Notes: a model not told the origin generated them from the letters alone. DNA of 64,000 nt from Lacipirellula limnantheis (GCF_007746075.1 NZ_CP036339.1:2428885-2492884), one strand, 5' to 3'; counted from the first letter of the stretch, positions 45,020 to 53,900 are shown. A program made the numbers and translations.

Positions 45020-45475
45020 TTAGATCCGAATGACCGCCGCCTGCTCCTGGATCGTCTCGATCGAGTAGAGCTTCCCATGGCCGCATCCAGGACAGGCCTC
45101 TTGGGCCGCCTCCCAGGCGTCTGGGGTGCGGATGTTCGAGTCCCAGAAGGGCCAGGTGCGGCACTGGCGGGGACGCTGCTCGTAGACAGTACATCGGCGA
45201 GTTTCACCGTCGAGGAAGACGCAGTCGTAGTTGCGCTTTTCCTTGAGCGAGCGGCGGACGCCGATTTGGTTGACGTACTTTTTCTCGAAAGCTTCGGGCG
45301 ACATTGCCACGCGAGCGGCTAGGGCGTCGATCTCAGCCTGATTTACCCAGACGTAGCCAGGACCGCCGCCACAGCAGTCGCCGCACCCGGTGCAGGCGAA
45401 GCAAAGCCCGTCGGCGTACCAGGGCTCGCTCGCGGCGTCAGCGGGGCGTTTGGCCATGGCGTTTGGTGACTCCAT
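45020..45475 (-). CDS. YkgJ-family cysteine-cluster protein
   Basis: 151 residues. CFACTGCGDCCGGGPGYVW supplies the CxxCxxCC cluster; a later Cys set is CVFLDGETRRCTVYEQRPRQCRTWPFW and CPGCGHGK. This is the metal- or Fe-S-binding YkgJ fold, of unknown function. Start may be ATG 45475 or the second ATG (MAKRP) six codons on. Follows a cysteine desulfurase-like gene by 23 bases on the same strand, so co-transcription is likely. Confidence 0.87.
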   Translation of the reverse strand: MESPNAMAKRPADAASEPWYADGLCFACTGCGDCCGGGPGYVWVNQAEIDALAARVAMSPEAFEKKYVNQIGVRRSLKEKRNYDCVFLDGETRRCTVYEQRPRQCRTWPFWDSNIRTPDAWEAAQEACPGCGHGKLYSIETIQEQAAVIRI

Positions 45476-45498
45476 CCTGGTGGTTGGCCGCAGCGCGT

Positions 45499-46653
45499 CT
45501 ACGCTCCGGCGATCGCCGAGGCCACGTTCAGCACCTCATCGATCTCCTCGACGGTGGTGGCCCAGCCGACGCTCATCCGCACGAGGCCGCCGGCATCGAA
45601 GGTGCCGAGCGCCTGATGCATCTTCGGGGCACAATGCAGGCCCGCGCGAGCCTGGATGCCGCGCGCCGCGTCGAGGGCGGCCGTAAACTCCTGCGGATCA
45701 TATCCACGGGCGCTGTAGCTGACAACGGGCCCACGCTGGGGGGAGGGGGGCGGCCCGTAGAGACGCACGCCGGGGAGCGCTGCGAGCCCTTCCCACAATC
45801 GCTTCACGAGCATGTTTTCGTGGGCGGCCACTGCTTCGATCGTCCGCTCGCGCAGGAAGCGCACTGCCGCCGCCAGACCGGCGATGCCGGAGCCGTTCAG
45901 ACTGCCCGCCTCGTAGCGCGTCGGCAACTCGTCCGGCATGCGGTCGAGCTGGCTCTCGAAGCCCGTCCCGCCCTGACGCGTTGGGTGGACGAGATCCTCC
46001 ACCCCTTCGCGAATATACAGAAACCCCGTCGCCGGCGGGCCCAATAGCCCCTTGTGGCCGCTGGCGGCGAGGAGGTCGATGTTCAGGTTCTGAACGTCGA
46101 TGCCGACGTGCCCAGCCGACTGGGAGGCGTCGACCATCAGCAGCTTGTCGGCGCCTTTCGCGACAGCGGCGATTTCGGCGAGGGGCTGGATGGCGCCGGT
46201 GACGTTCGAAGCGTGGGTGGCGATCACCATGCGCGTGTTGGGCTGGATAGCGCGTCGCACGTCGTCGGGATCGATCAAGCCCTGCGCGTCGCAGCCGACG
46301 TAGGTAACCGTCACGTCGCGAAAGCGCGTCTCGTCGGCGAGCGGACGAAGCACCGAGTTGTGATCGGTCACCGACGCGACGACGTGGTCGCGGGGGCGGA
46401 GCGTGCCGTGGATCGCGAGGTTGAGCGAGTCGGTCCCGTTGCAGCCGTGGATGATGTGGTTGGGGTTCGGCGCATTGATGAGGGTGGCGAGCTCGCGGCG
46501 GGCCGATTCGACGATCCGCTGGGCGGCGACGGCGTCATTGTAGCCGCCGCGACCGGCGGCGATGCCGATTTCACGCTGGTAATGGTCGACCGCGGCGTAG
46601 ACGGCTTCCGGTTTGGGCCAGCTAGTGGCGGCGTTGTCGAGGTAAATGCGCAT
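45499..46653 (-). CDS. Cysteine desulfurase-family aminotransferase class V enzyme
   Basis: PLP enzyme of 384 residues. YLDNAATSWPKPEAV start, H98 (TDHNS), D175 (MVDASQSAGH), the PLP lysine K201 (ASGHKGLLGP) and a candidate persulfide Cys341 (RAGLHCAPKMH) are present. The LHCAPxxH form is that of the SufS-like cysteine desulfurase-family group (TIGR01977 style). It may supply sulphur for Fe-S clusters or another thio-compound. Start ATG 46653; YkgJ follows. Confidence 0.9.
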   Translation of the reverse strand: MRIYLDNAATSWPKPEAVYAAVDHYQREIGIAAGRGGYNDAVAAQRIVESARRELATLINAPNPNHIIHGCNGTDSLNLAIHGTLRPRDHVVASVTDHNSVLRPLADETRFRDVTVTYVGCDAQGLIDPDDVRRAIQPNTRMVIATHASNVTGAIQPLAEIAAVAKGADKLLMVDASQSAGHVGIDVQNLNIDLLAASGHKGLLGPPATGFLYIREGVEDLVHPTRQGGTGFESQLDRMPDELPTRYEAGSLNGSGIAGLAAAVRFLRERTIEAVAAHENMLVKRLWEGLAALPGVRLYGPPPSPQRGPVVSYSARGYDPQEFTAALDAARGIQARAGLHCAPKMHQALGTFDAGGLVRMSVGWATTVEEIDEVLNVASAIAGA

Positions 46654-46716
46654 GTTGTCAATTTGTAAGGGCGAGCGTCACTAAAGCATAGCGGTCGTGA
46701 TCCCGTGGGCGGCGCT

Positions 46717-46776
46717 GTCATCCTGAGCCGAGCGAAGGATCAAGCTTCCAGATTCTTCGCTCCGCTCAGAATGACG
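46717..46776. repeat. TCATCCTGAGC...GCTCAGAATGA palindrome (copy 1)
   Basis: TGTCATCCTGAGCCGAGCGA (46717-46736, then AGGATC) faces GATTCTTCGCTCCGCTCAGA (46751-46770, then ATGAC). The same family occurs at 53796-53869. It lies between the desulfurase-like gene start and the feoB end. Confidence 0.75.
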
Positions 46777-46799
46777 CGGTAGCTGCCGCAAACTCTACG

Positions 46800-48821
46800 C
46801 TAGGAGGCCAGCAGCGACGCGGTTTGGTAGGTAATGAGCGCCGCAACGTAAGCTAGGGCCGTCATGTAGCCGAGCTGAAGCAACGGCCATCGCCAGCTGC
46901 CGGTCTCGCGGCGGGTGACGGCTTGCGTCGGGAGGCACTGCATCGCCAGGACGTAAAAAACCAGCAGGCTGAGGCAGGTGGCCGTCGTGAAGACCGGAGA
47001 CCCGTCGCTATGTTTCGAGGCTCCCAGGGAAGCCAGAAGCGAGTTGACGCCGTCGTCGGCCCCGTCGGCCCCGAGTCCGTAGAGCACCGCCATCGTCGAG
47101 ACGATCACCTCGCGCGCGGCGAACGAGCTCAAGACGCCAATGCTCATCTTCCAGTCGAAGCCGAGCGGCTGGAAGACCGGCTGGATTGTCCGGCCGATCC
47201 TTCCCGCAAACGAGCGCTCCAACTCCATCTGCTGCGTCAGATGCTCAACGCCGGACTCGTCTCCAGCAGCTTCCAACGCCGCGAGTTGCGCCTGGACTTC
47301 AGCTGGCATCTCCTCGACGCTTGTTTTCGGGTAAGTCGCCAGTGCCCAGAGGATCAGCGAGATCATAAGAATCGTCGTGCCGGCCGTCTTTACGAACGCG
47401 GCGGCGCGGTCAAACGTTAGCAGGACCGCATTTCGCAGCGATGGCAGACGGTAGTTGGGCAGCTCGATCACCAGCGGCCGTACGGGCCCCTTCAGGAGCG
47501 TCCGTTTGAAGACCCACGCCATGACAAGCGCCGCCGTGATTCCGAGCGCATAAGCCGCGGTGAAGATCAGGGCGCGTTGAACCGAGCTTTGCGGAAAGAG
47601 CAGCGTCGCCACCATCGCGTAGACGGGGATGCGCGCGGAGCATGTCATCAGCGGGGCGATCAGGATCGTGGCGAGCCGGTCGCGGCGATCTTCGATGACG
47701 CGCGTCGACATGATCGCCGGAATGGCGCAGGCGTGGGCCGAGAGGAGCGGCACGAATGCCTTGCCCGGCAGGCCGACTTTATGCATCAGCCGGTCCATCA
47801 CAAGGGCCGCACGGGCCATGTAGCCTGAGTCCTCAAGCAGCGCCAGCACAAAGAAGAGCAGGCAAATTTGCGGCAGGAAGACGAGCATGCCGCCTAGTCC
47901 GCCAATGACGCCGTCGGTCAGCAGGCTGCGGAGATCGCCTGCTGGAAGCCATGCGCCTAAGGTCTCGCCGGCGGCGCCGAAGAGACCGTCAATCAAATCC
48001 ATCGGAAAAGTCGCCGCCCAAAAGATTGTCAGGAACGTCGCCGCCATGACCAGCGCGAAAGCGACTAGGCCCCCGACGCGGTGGGTGAGAACGCGGTCGA
48101 TGGTCGCGGTGATGCGACCCTGCGCCGTCGCTTCGCCGCGGACGCTGGCGCTACGAACTCGCGAGGCCCAGTCGTAGCGTGCCGAGAACTGGCAACCACG
48201 GCACGAGCCGCAGGAAGCGAGATCGGCGTGAAGCTGCGGCGCCTTGCGCTCGCGAAGCGTCTGGCTGACGACCGCAAGCAATTCGTCGACGCCGGCGCCT
48301 GTCCGCGCGGAAACGGAAACGACAGGGCATCCGAGCCGCTCACGCAGCACGGGGAGATCAAGCGTGATCCCCTGCTTCGCGGCGGCATCGCTGAGGTTAA
48401 GGGCGACGACCGTCGGCTCGCCGAGTTCCAGCACCTGGCTCGCCAGGAACAAGTTGCGTTCAAGGTTGGTCGAGTCGACCACCAACAGCACAAGATCGGG
48501 TTCCGGCATTCCCGGGAGGAGACCCTCGAGGGCGTCGCAGGCAACCCTCTCATCGGGAGTGCTCGGATCGAGGCTGTAGAGTCCGGGGAGGTCGACGATT
48601 GTGGTTGCAACGTCGCCAAGGGCGATCGTTGCGCGGCGGTGCTCGACGGTCGTGCCTGGGAAGTTGGCCGTCTTCGCCCGCATCCCGGTGAGGCGATTAA
48701 AGAGCGACGTTTTGCCCGCATTCGGGTTTCCGACCAGGGCAATCGTCGCCGCGCCGCGGGACGCCGACAAGGGCGTCGTGGACACGATCGGCAATGACAG
48801 CTCTGGCGGACCGGGACTCAC
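46800..48821 (-). CDS. feoB: Ferrous iron transport protein B
   Basis: Inner-membrane Fe(II) importer of 673 residues. N-terminal G domain with Walker A GNPNAGKTS (31-39), switch region FPGTTVEHRR, VDLPGLYSLDP and SARTGAGVDEL; then a Cys-containing spacer (CGSCRGCQFS, about 203-212) and the gate domains, with the conserved CLLFFVLALLEDSGYMARAA and LSAHACAIPAIMSTR motifs. GTG start at 48821 overlaps the feoA TGA (GTGA). The Cys spacer is a known FeoB variation. Confidence 0.96.
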   Translation of the reverse strand: MSPGPPELSLPIVSTTPLSASRGAATIALVGNPNAGKTSLFNRLTGMRAKTANFPGTTVEHRRATIALGDVATTIVDLPGLYSLDPSTPDERVACDALEGLLPGMPEPDLVLLVVDSTNLERNLFLASQVLELGEPTVVALNLSDAAAKQGITLDLPVLRERLGCPVVSVSARTGAGVDELLAVVSQTLRERKAPQLHADLASCGSCRGCQFSARYDWASRVRSASVRGEATAQGRITATIDRVLTHRVGGLVAFALVMAATFLTIFWAATFPMDLIDGLFGAAGETLGAWLPAGDLRSLLTDGVIGGLGGMLVFLPQICLLFFVLALLEDSGYMARAALVMDRLMHKVGLPGKAFVPLLSAHACAIPAIMSTRVIEDRRDRLATILIAPLMTCSARIPVYAMVATLLFPQSSVQRALIFTAAYALGITAALVMAWVFKRTLLKGPVRPLVIELPNYRLPSLRNAVLLTFDRAAAFVKTAGTTILMISLILWALATYPKTSVEEMPAEVQAQLAALEAAGDESGVEHLTQQMELERSFAGRIGRTIQPVFQPLGFDWKMSIGVLSSFAAREVIVSTMAVLYGLGADGADDGVNSLLASLGASKHSDGSPVFTTATCLSLLVFYVLAMQCLPTQAVTRRETGSWRWPLLQLGYMTALAYVAALITYQTASLLAS

Positions 48822-49141
48822 GATGCGTTGGCCAATGGAACGAACGTCGAATCTTCGGCGGCGACCGCAACGACGCAGACCTCCGCGGCGAGCCGGGCGG
48901 AGAGCCCGACGCGAGCCCCAACAACGCTAATGATCAGGGGATCCCCGGCCTTGATCAATTGCACCCGACGTCCGACGCAAACGCCGAGCGCCTGTAGCCG
49001 ACGGAGATCGTCTGAGTGGGCGCTCACATGGGCAACGCGGGCATGGGAGCCTGCGGCAAGCGACGACAGCAGCACCATTTGCGGCGGGGCTTCAGACGCG
49101 CGAAGGACGGGCTTCGGCGGGGGTTCCACAGCGGTAATCAT
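48818..49141 (-). CDS. feoA: Ferrous iron transport protein A
   Basis: SH3-like partner of FeoB. The core MVLLSSLAAGSHARVAHVSAHSDDLRRLQALGVCVGRRVQLIKAGDPLIISVVGARVGLSARLAAEVCV is clear. The frame reaches ATG 49195, but that position sits on the Fur operator, so the ATG at 49141 (MITAVEPPPKP, 107 residues) is chosen. Its last codon overlaps the feoB start. Confidence 0.9.
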   Translation of the reverse strand: MITAVEPPPKPVLRASEAPPQMVLLSSLAAGSHARVAHVSAHSDDLRRLQALGVCVGRRVQLIKAGDPLIISVVGARVGLSARLAAEVCVVAVAAEDSTFVPLANAS

Positions 49142-49179
49142 CACGATTCCCAGACGCGGGGGCCGAGTTCGGAGTTTGT

Positions 49180-49228
49180 TGAGAATGATTCTCATTTACA
49201 ACCTATGCGGCTCGCGAACCCCTTGCAA
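49180..49228 (-). promoter_or_regulatory. feoAB promoter with Fur-box operator
   Basis: TGAGAATGATTCTCA (49180-49194) is a near-perfect palindrome and matches the Fur-box core. On the minus strand TTGCAA (49228-49223), 17 bases and TAGGTT (49205-49200) could be -35 and -10, so the operator covers the start site (about 49193). Fur-Fe(II) would repress feoAB in iron-rich conditions. Sequence match only. Confidence 0.78.
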
Positions 49229-49400
49229 GGGGATTTGCCGTGACTTTGCCGTTTTCCGTTGGCTGCATCGATGCGGGCAACGTCGCGCTGTGACACACAC
49301 AATATCGTCCTCTCCGGTAGCGCTGGACGAGGGGCAAACTCAGGTGGGCGTCGATGTCGCCCGGAGAACGTCCGTAGAGGACATAAAAACTCTCGACCGC

Positions 49401-50855
49401 TTACTTTTTTCGTCTCCGGCGCTTCGCGGCGTTGCGCACGCGCGCGAGCGGCCCAAGTGGCTTGGCTGTGGCGGCGGCGATTGCCGCCGCATCGTCGCTA
49501 AGCGGCGAGGTCGGATCGCCGGGGCCGAGGGGAAACATCACCTTCTGCCGGTCGCCGACGACGTCGCCGCTGCTGAGGAGTCGCAGCTCCTTATTGACCA
49601 TCACCAGCAGGGCGTGAATGAACGCCACAAGCATCGGGCCGACGAGAATGCCGACGGGGCCGAGGGCCTTCACGCCCCCCAGCACGCTCATCAGGGCGAG
49701 CAGCGGGTGGAGGTTCGATTGGCCGTGGAGCACGAGCGGCTTGATGACGTTGTCGATCGTCGAGACGACGCCGCCGCAGTAGAGGGCGAGCAGGATCGCC
49801 GCCCATGGATCGCCAGTGACGACTGACTCAACGCCATTGGAGTCGGTGACGATTCGTTCTCCTTGGTAGAGAAAGATCCAGATACTGGTCGGGATCCAAA
49901 TGCCGGCGGCGCCGATAAAGGGGATGACTGACGCAATCATCGTCACCATCATCAAGAGAAAGATGGGTGCGCCAGGCGACATTGCAAAGTAAAACCCGAT
50001 GCCCGCCAATAACCCTTGAACGACTGCCGCTGCCAGTACCGCGACGACCACCGCACGGCTCACATTGGCGAATTTGTCGAGCAACTCGCGCTCGTATTCG
50101 TTGTCGAGCGGCGAAAGCCGCATCATCGTATGGATCATCGTCGGACCGTCGACGAGAAAATAATAGATCGCCAGCACCATAATGATGAGCCCGAGCAGCG
50201 TCCGCAGCACGCCTTCAAGCGTGTCGAATAGGTTGGCGCCGATAAAGCCAATCGCGATGTCGACCAAATCTTTCGCGGTGAACGACCTTTTAGCAGCAGA
50301 CGTGCGATTAACCGCGTCGCTGGTCGCACTCCCCGTTGTCGCGAGTTCCTCGGTAGTTTCCTCGTCGTCACCCTCTTCCAGAGGAGTTTCGCCAGCCGAG
50401 GAATCTTCCGTTGCCGCTGCGGCTTGGGGAACCTCAGGCTCCGCATCGGCGGCGGCTGAGGTTTCTGTTTCCGTCGTTTGCGACGCTGGCACCAACTGCT
50501 CGTAGAACTCGACGAACGGTTGCGCCGCCGTTTCAATTTTGGTAATCAGGTGCTTCTGATTGGCAGGGACCTTGAGGTAGTTGAATAACTGGACTCCTTC
50601 GAGATAGGCGTTCCACCCGAGCCAAGCGGTCGGCAGCAGGACCACAAGCATGATGAGGAACGTCGTCACCAATGCCGACAGCCGCAAGCGGCCCGGTAAG
50701 CGATCGCGGACCCAGACGTGCAACGGCTTGAAGACGACGACCAGGACCGCCGCCAAGAATAATGGCAGGACGAACTGGGCCATCACCTTGAAAAACATCG
50801 CGGCGATGAACGCCAAGATGGCCACCAGAACGATGAACGAAACGACGCGCGGCAC
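49401..50855 (-). CDS. AI-2E family transporter with an acidic cytoplasmic or loop insertion
   Basis: Membrane protein of 484 residues, PerM/AI-2E exporter family. Three TM segments (about 4-80), a loop that contains a Glu/Ala/Thr-rich insertion (about 125-190, TETETSAAADAEPEVPQAAA and EEGDDEETTEELA), then helices with LLGLIIMVLAIYYFLVDGP, the DNVIKPLVLHGQSNLHPLLALMSVLGGV and ALGPVGILVGPMLVAF signatures. GTG start at 50855 with AAGGAG seven bases before it. The C-terminus is basic (AAKRRRRKK). Substrate not known; family members move small molecules or peptides. Confidence 0.88.
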   Translation of the reverse strand: MPRVVSFIVLVAILAFIAAMFFKVMAQFVLPLFLAAVLVVVFKPLHVWVRDRLPGRLRLSALVTTFLIMLVVLLPTAWLGWNAYLEGVQLFNYLKVPANQKHLITKIETAAQPFVEFYEQLVPASQTTETETSAAADAEPEVPQAAAATEDSSAGETPLEEGDDEETTEELATTGSATSDAVNRTSAAKRSFTAKDLVDIAIGFIGANLFDTLEGVLRTLLGLIIMVLAIYYFLVDGPTMIHTMMRLSPLDNEYERELLDKFANVSRAVVVAVLAAAVVQGLLAGIGFYFAMSPGAPIFLLMMVTMIASVIPFIGAAGIWIPTSIWIFLYQGERIVTDSNGVESVVTGDPWAAILLALYCGGVVSTIDNVIKPLVLHGQSNLHPLLALMSVLGGVKALGPVGILVGPMLVAFIHALLVMVNKELRLLSSGDVVGDRQKVMFPLGPGDPTSPLSDDAAAIAAATAKPLGPLARVRNAAKRRRRKK

Positions 50856-51124
50856 GGCCGGCTCCTTGGTGGGCTGTCAGCGATCGGCTGACTGCCAATG
50901 CGATCTTCTCTTGCCGACGGCCAATAGCTGATCACCTCTGGCCGAATGACCTATTCTATGGGTTTCTTCGTTGGGCCCTAGAGCAGCTTGGCGGCAAGGA
51001 GTTGCGGATATACCGATTGCAAGGGCCTCGGACTGGAGATCGAGGGACCAGAGGGTCGAGCCGGGGCGGCGCGGGTAACGGGGGACGGGGATTCTGGTAT
51101 GTTGAAGTAAGCCGTAGCGATTAG

Positions 51125-51207
51125 TAGCCCCGGGCTTCGCCCGGGGGTGAATTACCGTTGGACGCGACGTCTAACGTCGTGCCACCCCCCGGCGGAGCCG
51201 GGGGCTG
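51125..51207. repeat. REP-like inverted pair (copy 3)
   Basis: TAGCCCCGGGCTTCGCCCGG (51125-51144, then GGGTG) faces CACCCCCCGGCGGAGCCGGG (51183-51202, then GGCTG). Between them is GACGCGACGTCTAACGTCGT. It ends about 20 bases before the GT2 ATG. Confidence 0.8.
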
Positions 51208-51227
51208 AAAGCGACTGAGATCTAGGC

Positions 51228-52259
51228 ATGATCAGCATTGTTATCCCAGTGCTCGACGAAGAAGGAACGCTTGAGCAGCTCCATCATGAGCTGAGCGAGC
51301 TGGCCGTGGCGCGCGGGTACGATTTTCAAATCATCTTCATCGACGATGGGTCGCGCGACGCTTCGTGGTCGATCATTGAACGTTTGGCGGCGACCGATCC
51401 GCGCGTTCTGGGGATTCGGTTTCGGCGAAACTTCGGCAAGGCGGCGGCGCTGAGCGCTGGATTCGACGCGGCTGTTGGCGAAGTTATTGTCACGATGGAC
51501 GCCGACCTGCAGGACAGTCCCGCGGAGATCCCCAAACTGCTCGCCGTGCTCGACGCCGGCGCCGACGTCGTGAGCGGATGGAAGCGCGAGCGGCACGACC
51601 CGTGGCACAAACGTTACCCGTCGAAAGTGTTCAACGCCCTGGTCGGCAAGCTGACCGGCGTCCACTTGCACGATCACAATTGCGGCTTGAAGGCCTATCG
51701 CCGCGACGTCATTCACGAGATTAGGCTGTACGGCGAACTTCATCGCTTCGTGCCCGTGTTGGCCGCGGCCCGCGGCTTCAACATCGGCGAAACGGCGGTC
51801 GAGCATCGGCCACGCCTATCGGGCGTGTCGAAGTATGGTTGGACGCGAATCCCGAAGGGGCTGCTCGATCTGCTGACCGTCCAGTTCATCACCCGGTACG
51901 GACAGCGCCCGCAACATTGGCTGGGGTCGGCGGGACTGATTTCACTCCTGTTGGGCGCCCTGGGGATGGCGTACCTCGCATTCGTCTGGTGCTGGTCCCG
52001 GATGCCATGGCAAGGCGTCGAAGAGGCGGTCCATTTGCACGAGACAGCCGCGATCTTCTACTCGATGGCCATGCTGCTGCTGGGATCGAACTTGCTGGCG
52101 ATGGGATTCGTCGCGGAGATGCTGGCGGCCTCGATGTCGAGACAGCGAGATGAGTTTTCGATTGCCGAATATACCTCCCCCCGCGAGAAACAAATCGCGA
52201 CTGCAGGGGGGGCCATCCCGTCGAGCAACCCAGCCGCCTCGGAGCACGAGACGCGATGA
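51228..52259 (+). CDS. Family 2 glycosyltransferase (GtrB/DPM-like)
   Basis: 343 residues. GT-A domain: IVIPVLDEEGTL, IDDGSRDAS, then VTMDADLQDSPAEIPKLL with the DxD-type acid (DAD), RNFGKAAALSAGFD, KLTGVHLHDHNCGLKAYRRDV and the RPRLSGVSKYGW segment. Two TM helices (about 230-253 and 268-295) then a polar tail. The type that transfers sugar from a nucleotide sugar to polyprenyl phosphate at the inner membrane. Overlaps the next gene by ATGA. Confidence 0.92.
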   Translation: MISIVIPVLDEEGTLEQLHHELSELAVARGYDFQIIFIDDGSRDASWSIIERLAATDPRVLGIRFRRNFGKAAALSAGFDAAVGEVIVTMDADLQDSPAEIPKLLAVLDAGADVVSGWKRERHDPWHKRYPSKVFNALVGKLTGVHLHDHNCGLKAYRRDVIHEIRLYGELHRFVPVLAAARGFNIGETAVEHRPRLSGVSKYGWTRIPKGLLDLLTVQFITRYGQRPQHWLGSAGLISLLLGALGMAYLAFVWCWSRMPWQGVEEAVHLHETAAIFYSMAMLLLGSNLLAMGFVAEMLAASMSRQRDEFSIAEYTSPREKQIATAGGAIPSSNPAASEHETR

Positions 52260-53782
52260 GCGAGGTCGTGGCCGATCCGACGCGCCGGCTACGGCTGGGC
52301 GTCTACGCCCTGCTGATTGCCCTGGCGGCAGGCAATATGTCGGGACGGCTGCTGGCAGTGAATGCCGTCAATCGGCAGGAACTGGAAACCAGTCGAATCA
52401 GTCAGCGAGTCGCTGCCGCGGAAAAAGAGTTCCGCGCTGAAGGAATCAGCGAGGACAAACTTCAGGCGAAGCTGCTCGCCGCGAAGCAACTGATCGAGCG
52501 CGAAGAGCGACGGCAGCGTCCCTTTCTTAGCGGCAACGACCGCAGTCGGTGGCTGGCGATCCGCGCGCTCGTCGAATCGGGTTCGTTCGAAATCGACGCG
52601 TTCATGGATTCGAACGTCTGGAATACGATCGACATGGTGAAGCATCGCGGTCGCGACGGCCAGATGCATTTATACTCCAGCAAGCCCCCGCTGTTGATCG
52701 TGCTGCTCGCCGGCGAGTACTGGGCGATCAACAAAACGACGGGCTGGACGCTGGCGGACAATCCGTACGAAGTCGGCCGGCTAATGCTCTTCACCGTGCA
52801 AGTGCTGCCGACGCTGTTGATGCTCGCCATCATCGCGAGCCTGGCGGAGCGGTTTGGGCGGACCGATTGGGGGCGCATCTTCGTAGTGGCGGCGGCGGCG
52901 TTCGGGACGATGCTGACGGCGTTCGTGGTGGTGTTGAACAATCACACCATCGCGGCGGCGAGCACGGCTGTCGCGACGTATGCACTGGTGCAAATCTGGT
53001 TCGACGACTCGCGGCGGTGGCGGTGGTTTGCCCTGGCGGGGTTGGCCGGGGCCTTTACCGCGGCGAACGAGTTGCCGGCGCTGGCGTTCTTCGCGCTGTT
53101 AGCCGCCGCGCTGCTGTGGAAGAACTGGCGACAGACGCTGGCCGGCTTTGCGCCGTGCGCCTTGATCGTTCTTGCGGCAGCATTCGGGACGAACTATTGG
53201 GCTCACGGCAGCTGGCAGCCCCCCTACGCGCACCGAAGCGCCACGGATCCGGAGGACAACTGGTATCACTACAGCTATACGCTGGGCGGCAAGGAACGAC
53301 AAAGCTACTGGCTCGATCCGCAGGGAATCGACAAAGGCGAGCCGAGTAGGCTTGATTACGCGTTTCATTGCTTCGTTGGGCACCACGGCATTTTTTCGCT
53401 CACGCCAATGTGGCTGATGAGCGTTTGGGGGGCGTGGCGATGGCTGCGCGGCGGGACGACCAGCGAGCGGCAACTGGCGGCGGGAATTGCGCTGCTGACC
53501 GTGACGGTGCTGACGTTTTACATCGGGCTGCGACCGCAGATTGATCGCAATTACGGCGGGATGACCAGCGGACTGCGGTGGCTGTTCTGGCTTGCGCCGC
53601 TATGGCTGGTCGTCATGCTGCCGGCCGCGGATCGGGCCGCGCGGAGTCGCCAAGGGATGGCCGTCGCGCTCGTGATGTTGTCATTTTCCGTGCTGTCGGC
53701 GAGTTACCCGACGTGGAATCCATGGACGCAGCCTTGGATTTACAACTGGCTGCAGAGTTGCGGGTGGCGCGGGTTTGGTTGA
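52256..53782 (+). CDS. Multi-TM protein, probable polyprenyl-sugar-dependent glycosyltransferase
   Basis: 508 residues with ten or so TM segments. After TM1 a charged helical loop (about 38-95, ISQRVAAAEKEFRAEGISEDKL) and a conserved-looking segment DGQMHLYSSKPPLLIVLLAGEYW (about 130-155) precede the TM core. Its ATG (52256) overlaps the GT2 stop in ATGA, so the two are made together. This layout suggests that the GT2 enzyme loads a lipid carrier and this protein uses it on the outer face, as with GT-C enzymes. No GT family motif is firmly matched, so this is context-based inference. Confidence 0.65.
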   Translation: MSEVVADPTRRLRLGVYALLIALAAGNMSGRLLAVNAVNRQELETSRISQRVAAAEKEFRAEGISEDKLQAKLLAAKQLIEREERRQRPFLSGNDRSRWLAIRALVESGSFEIDAFMDSNVWNTIDMVKHRGRDGQMHLYSSKPPLLIVLLAGEYWAINKTTGWTLADNPYEVGRLMLFTVQVLPTLLMLAIIASLAERFGRTDWGRIFVVAAAAFGTMLTAFVVVLNNHTIAAASTAVATYALVQIWFDDSRRWRWFALAGLAGAFTAANELPALAFFALLAAALLWKNWRQTLAGFAPCALIVLAAAFGTNYWAHGSWQPPYAHRSATDPEDNWYHYSYTLGGKERQSYWLDPQGIDKGEPSRLDYAFHCFVGHHGIFSLTPMWLMSVWGAWRWLRGGTTSERQLAAGIALLTVTVLTFYIGLRPQIDRNYGGMTSGLRWLFWLAPLWLVVMLPAADRAARSRQGMAVALVMLSFSVLSASYPTWNPWTQPWIYNWLQSCGWRGFG

Positions 53783-53793
53783 GCCGCCACCCG
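53761..53793. repeat. Hairpin over the stop codon of the GT-C-like gene
   Basis: CGGGTGGCG (53761-53769) and CGCCACCCG (53785-53793) pair exactly with a 15-base loop that contains the TGA stop (53780-53782). No T tract. Confidence 0.6.
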
Positions 53794-53795
53794 CG

Positions 53796-53869
53796 AGTCA
53801 TTCTGAGCGCAGCGAAGAATCTGGAAGCTCGTTTGGCGTGTTAGATCCTTCGCTGCGCTCAGGATGACA
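53796..53869. repeat. TCATTCTGAGC...GCTCAGGATGA palindrome (copy 2)
   Basis: GTCATTCTGAGCGCAGCGAA (53797-53816, then GAATC) faces GATCCTTCGCTGCGCTCAGG (53845-53864, then ATGAC). Related to copy 1 at 46717. It lies in the convergent junction before the pseudouridine synthase gene. Confidence 0.78.
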
Positions 53870-53900
53870 GTCGATTTCAGATGACAGTCGATTGCGGCCG

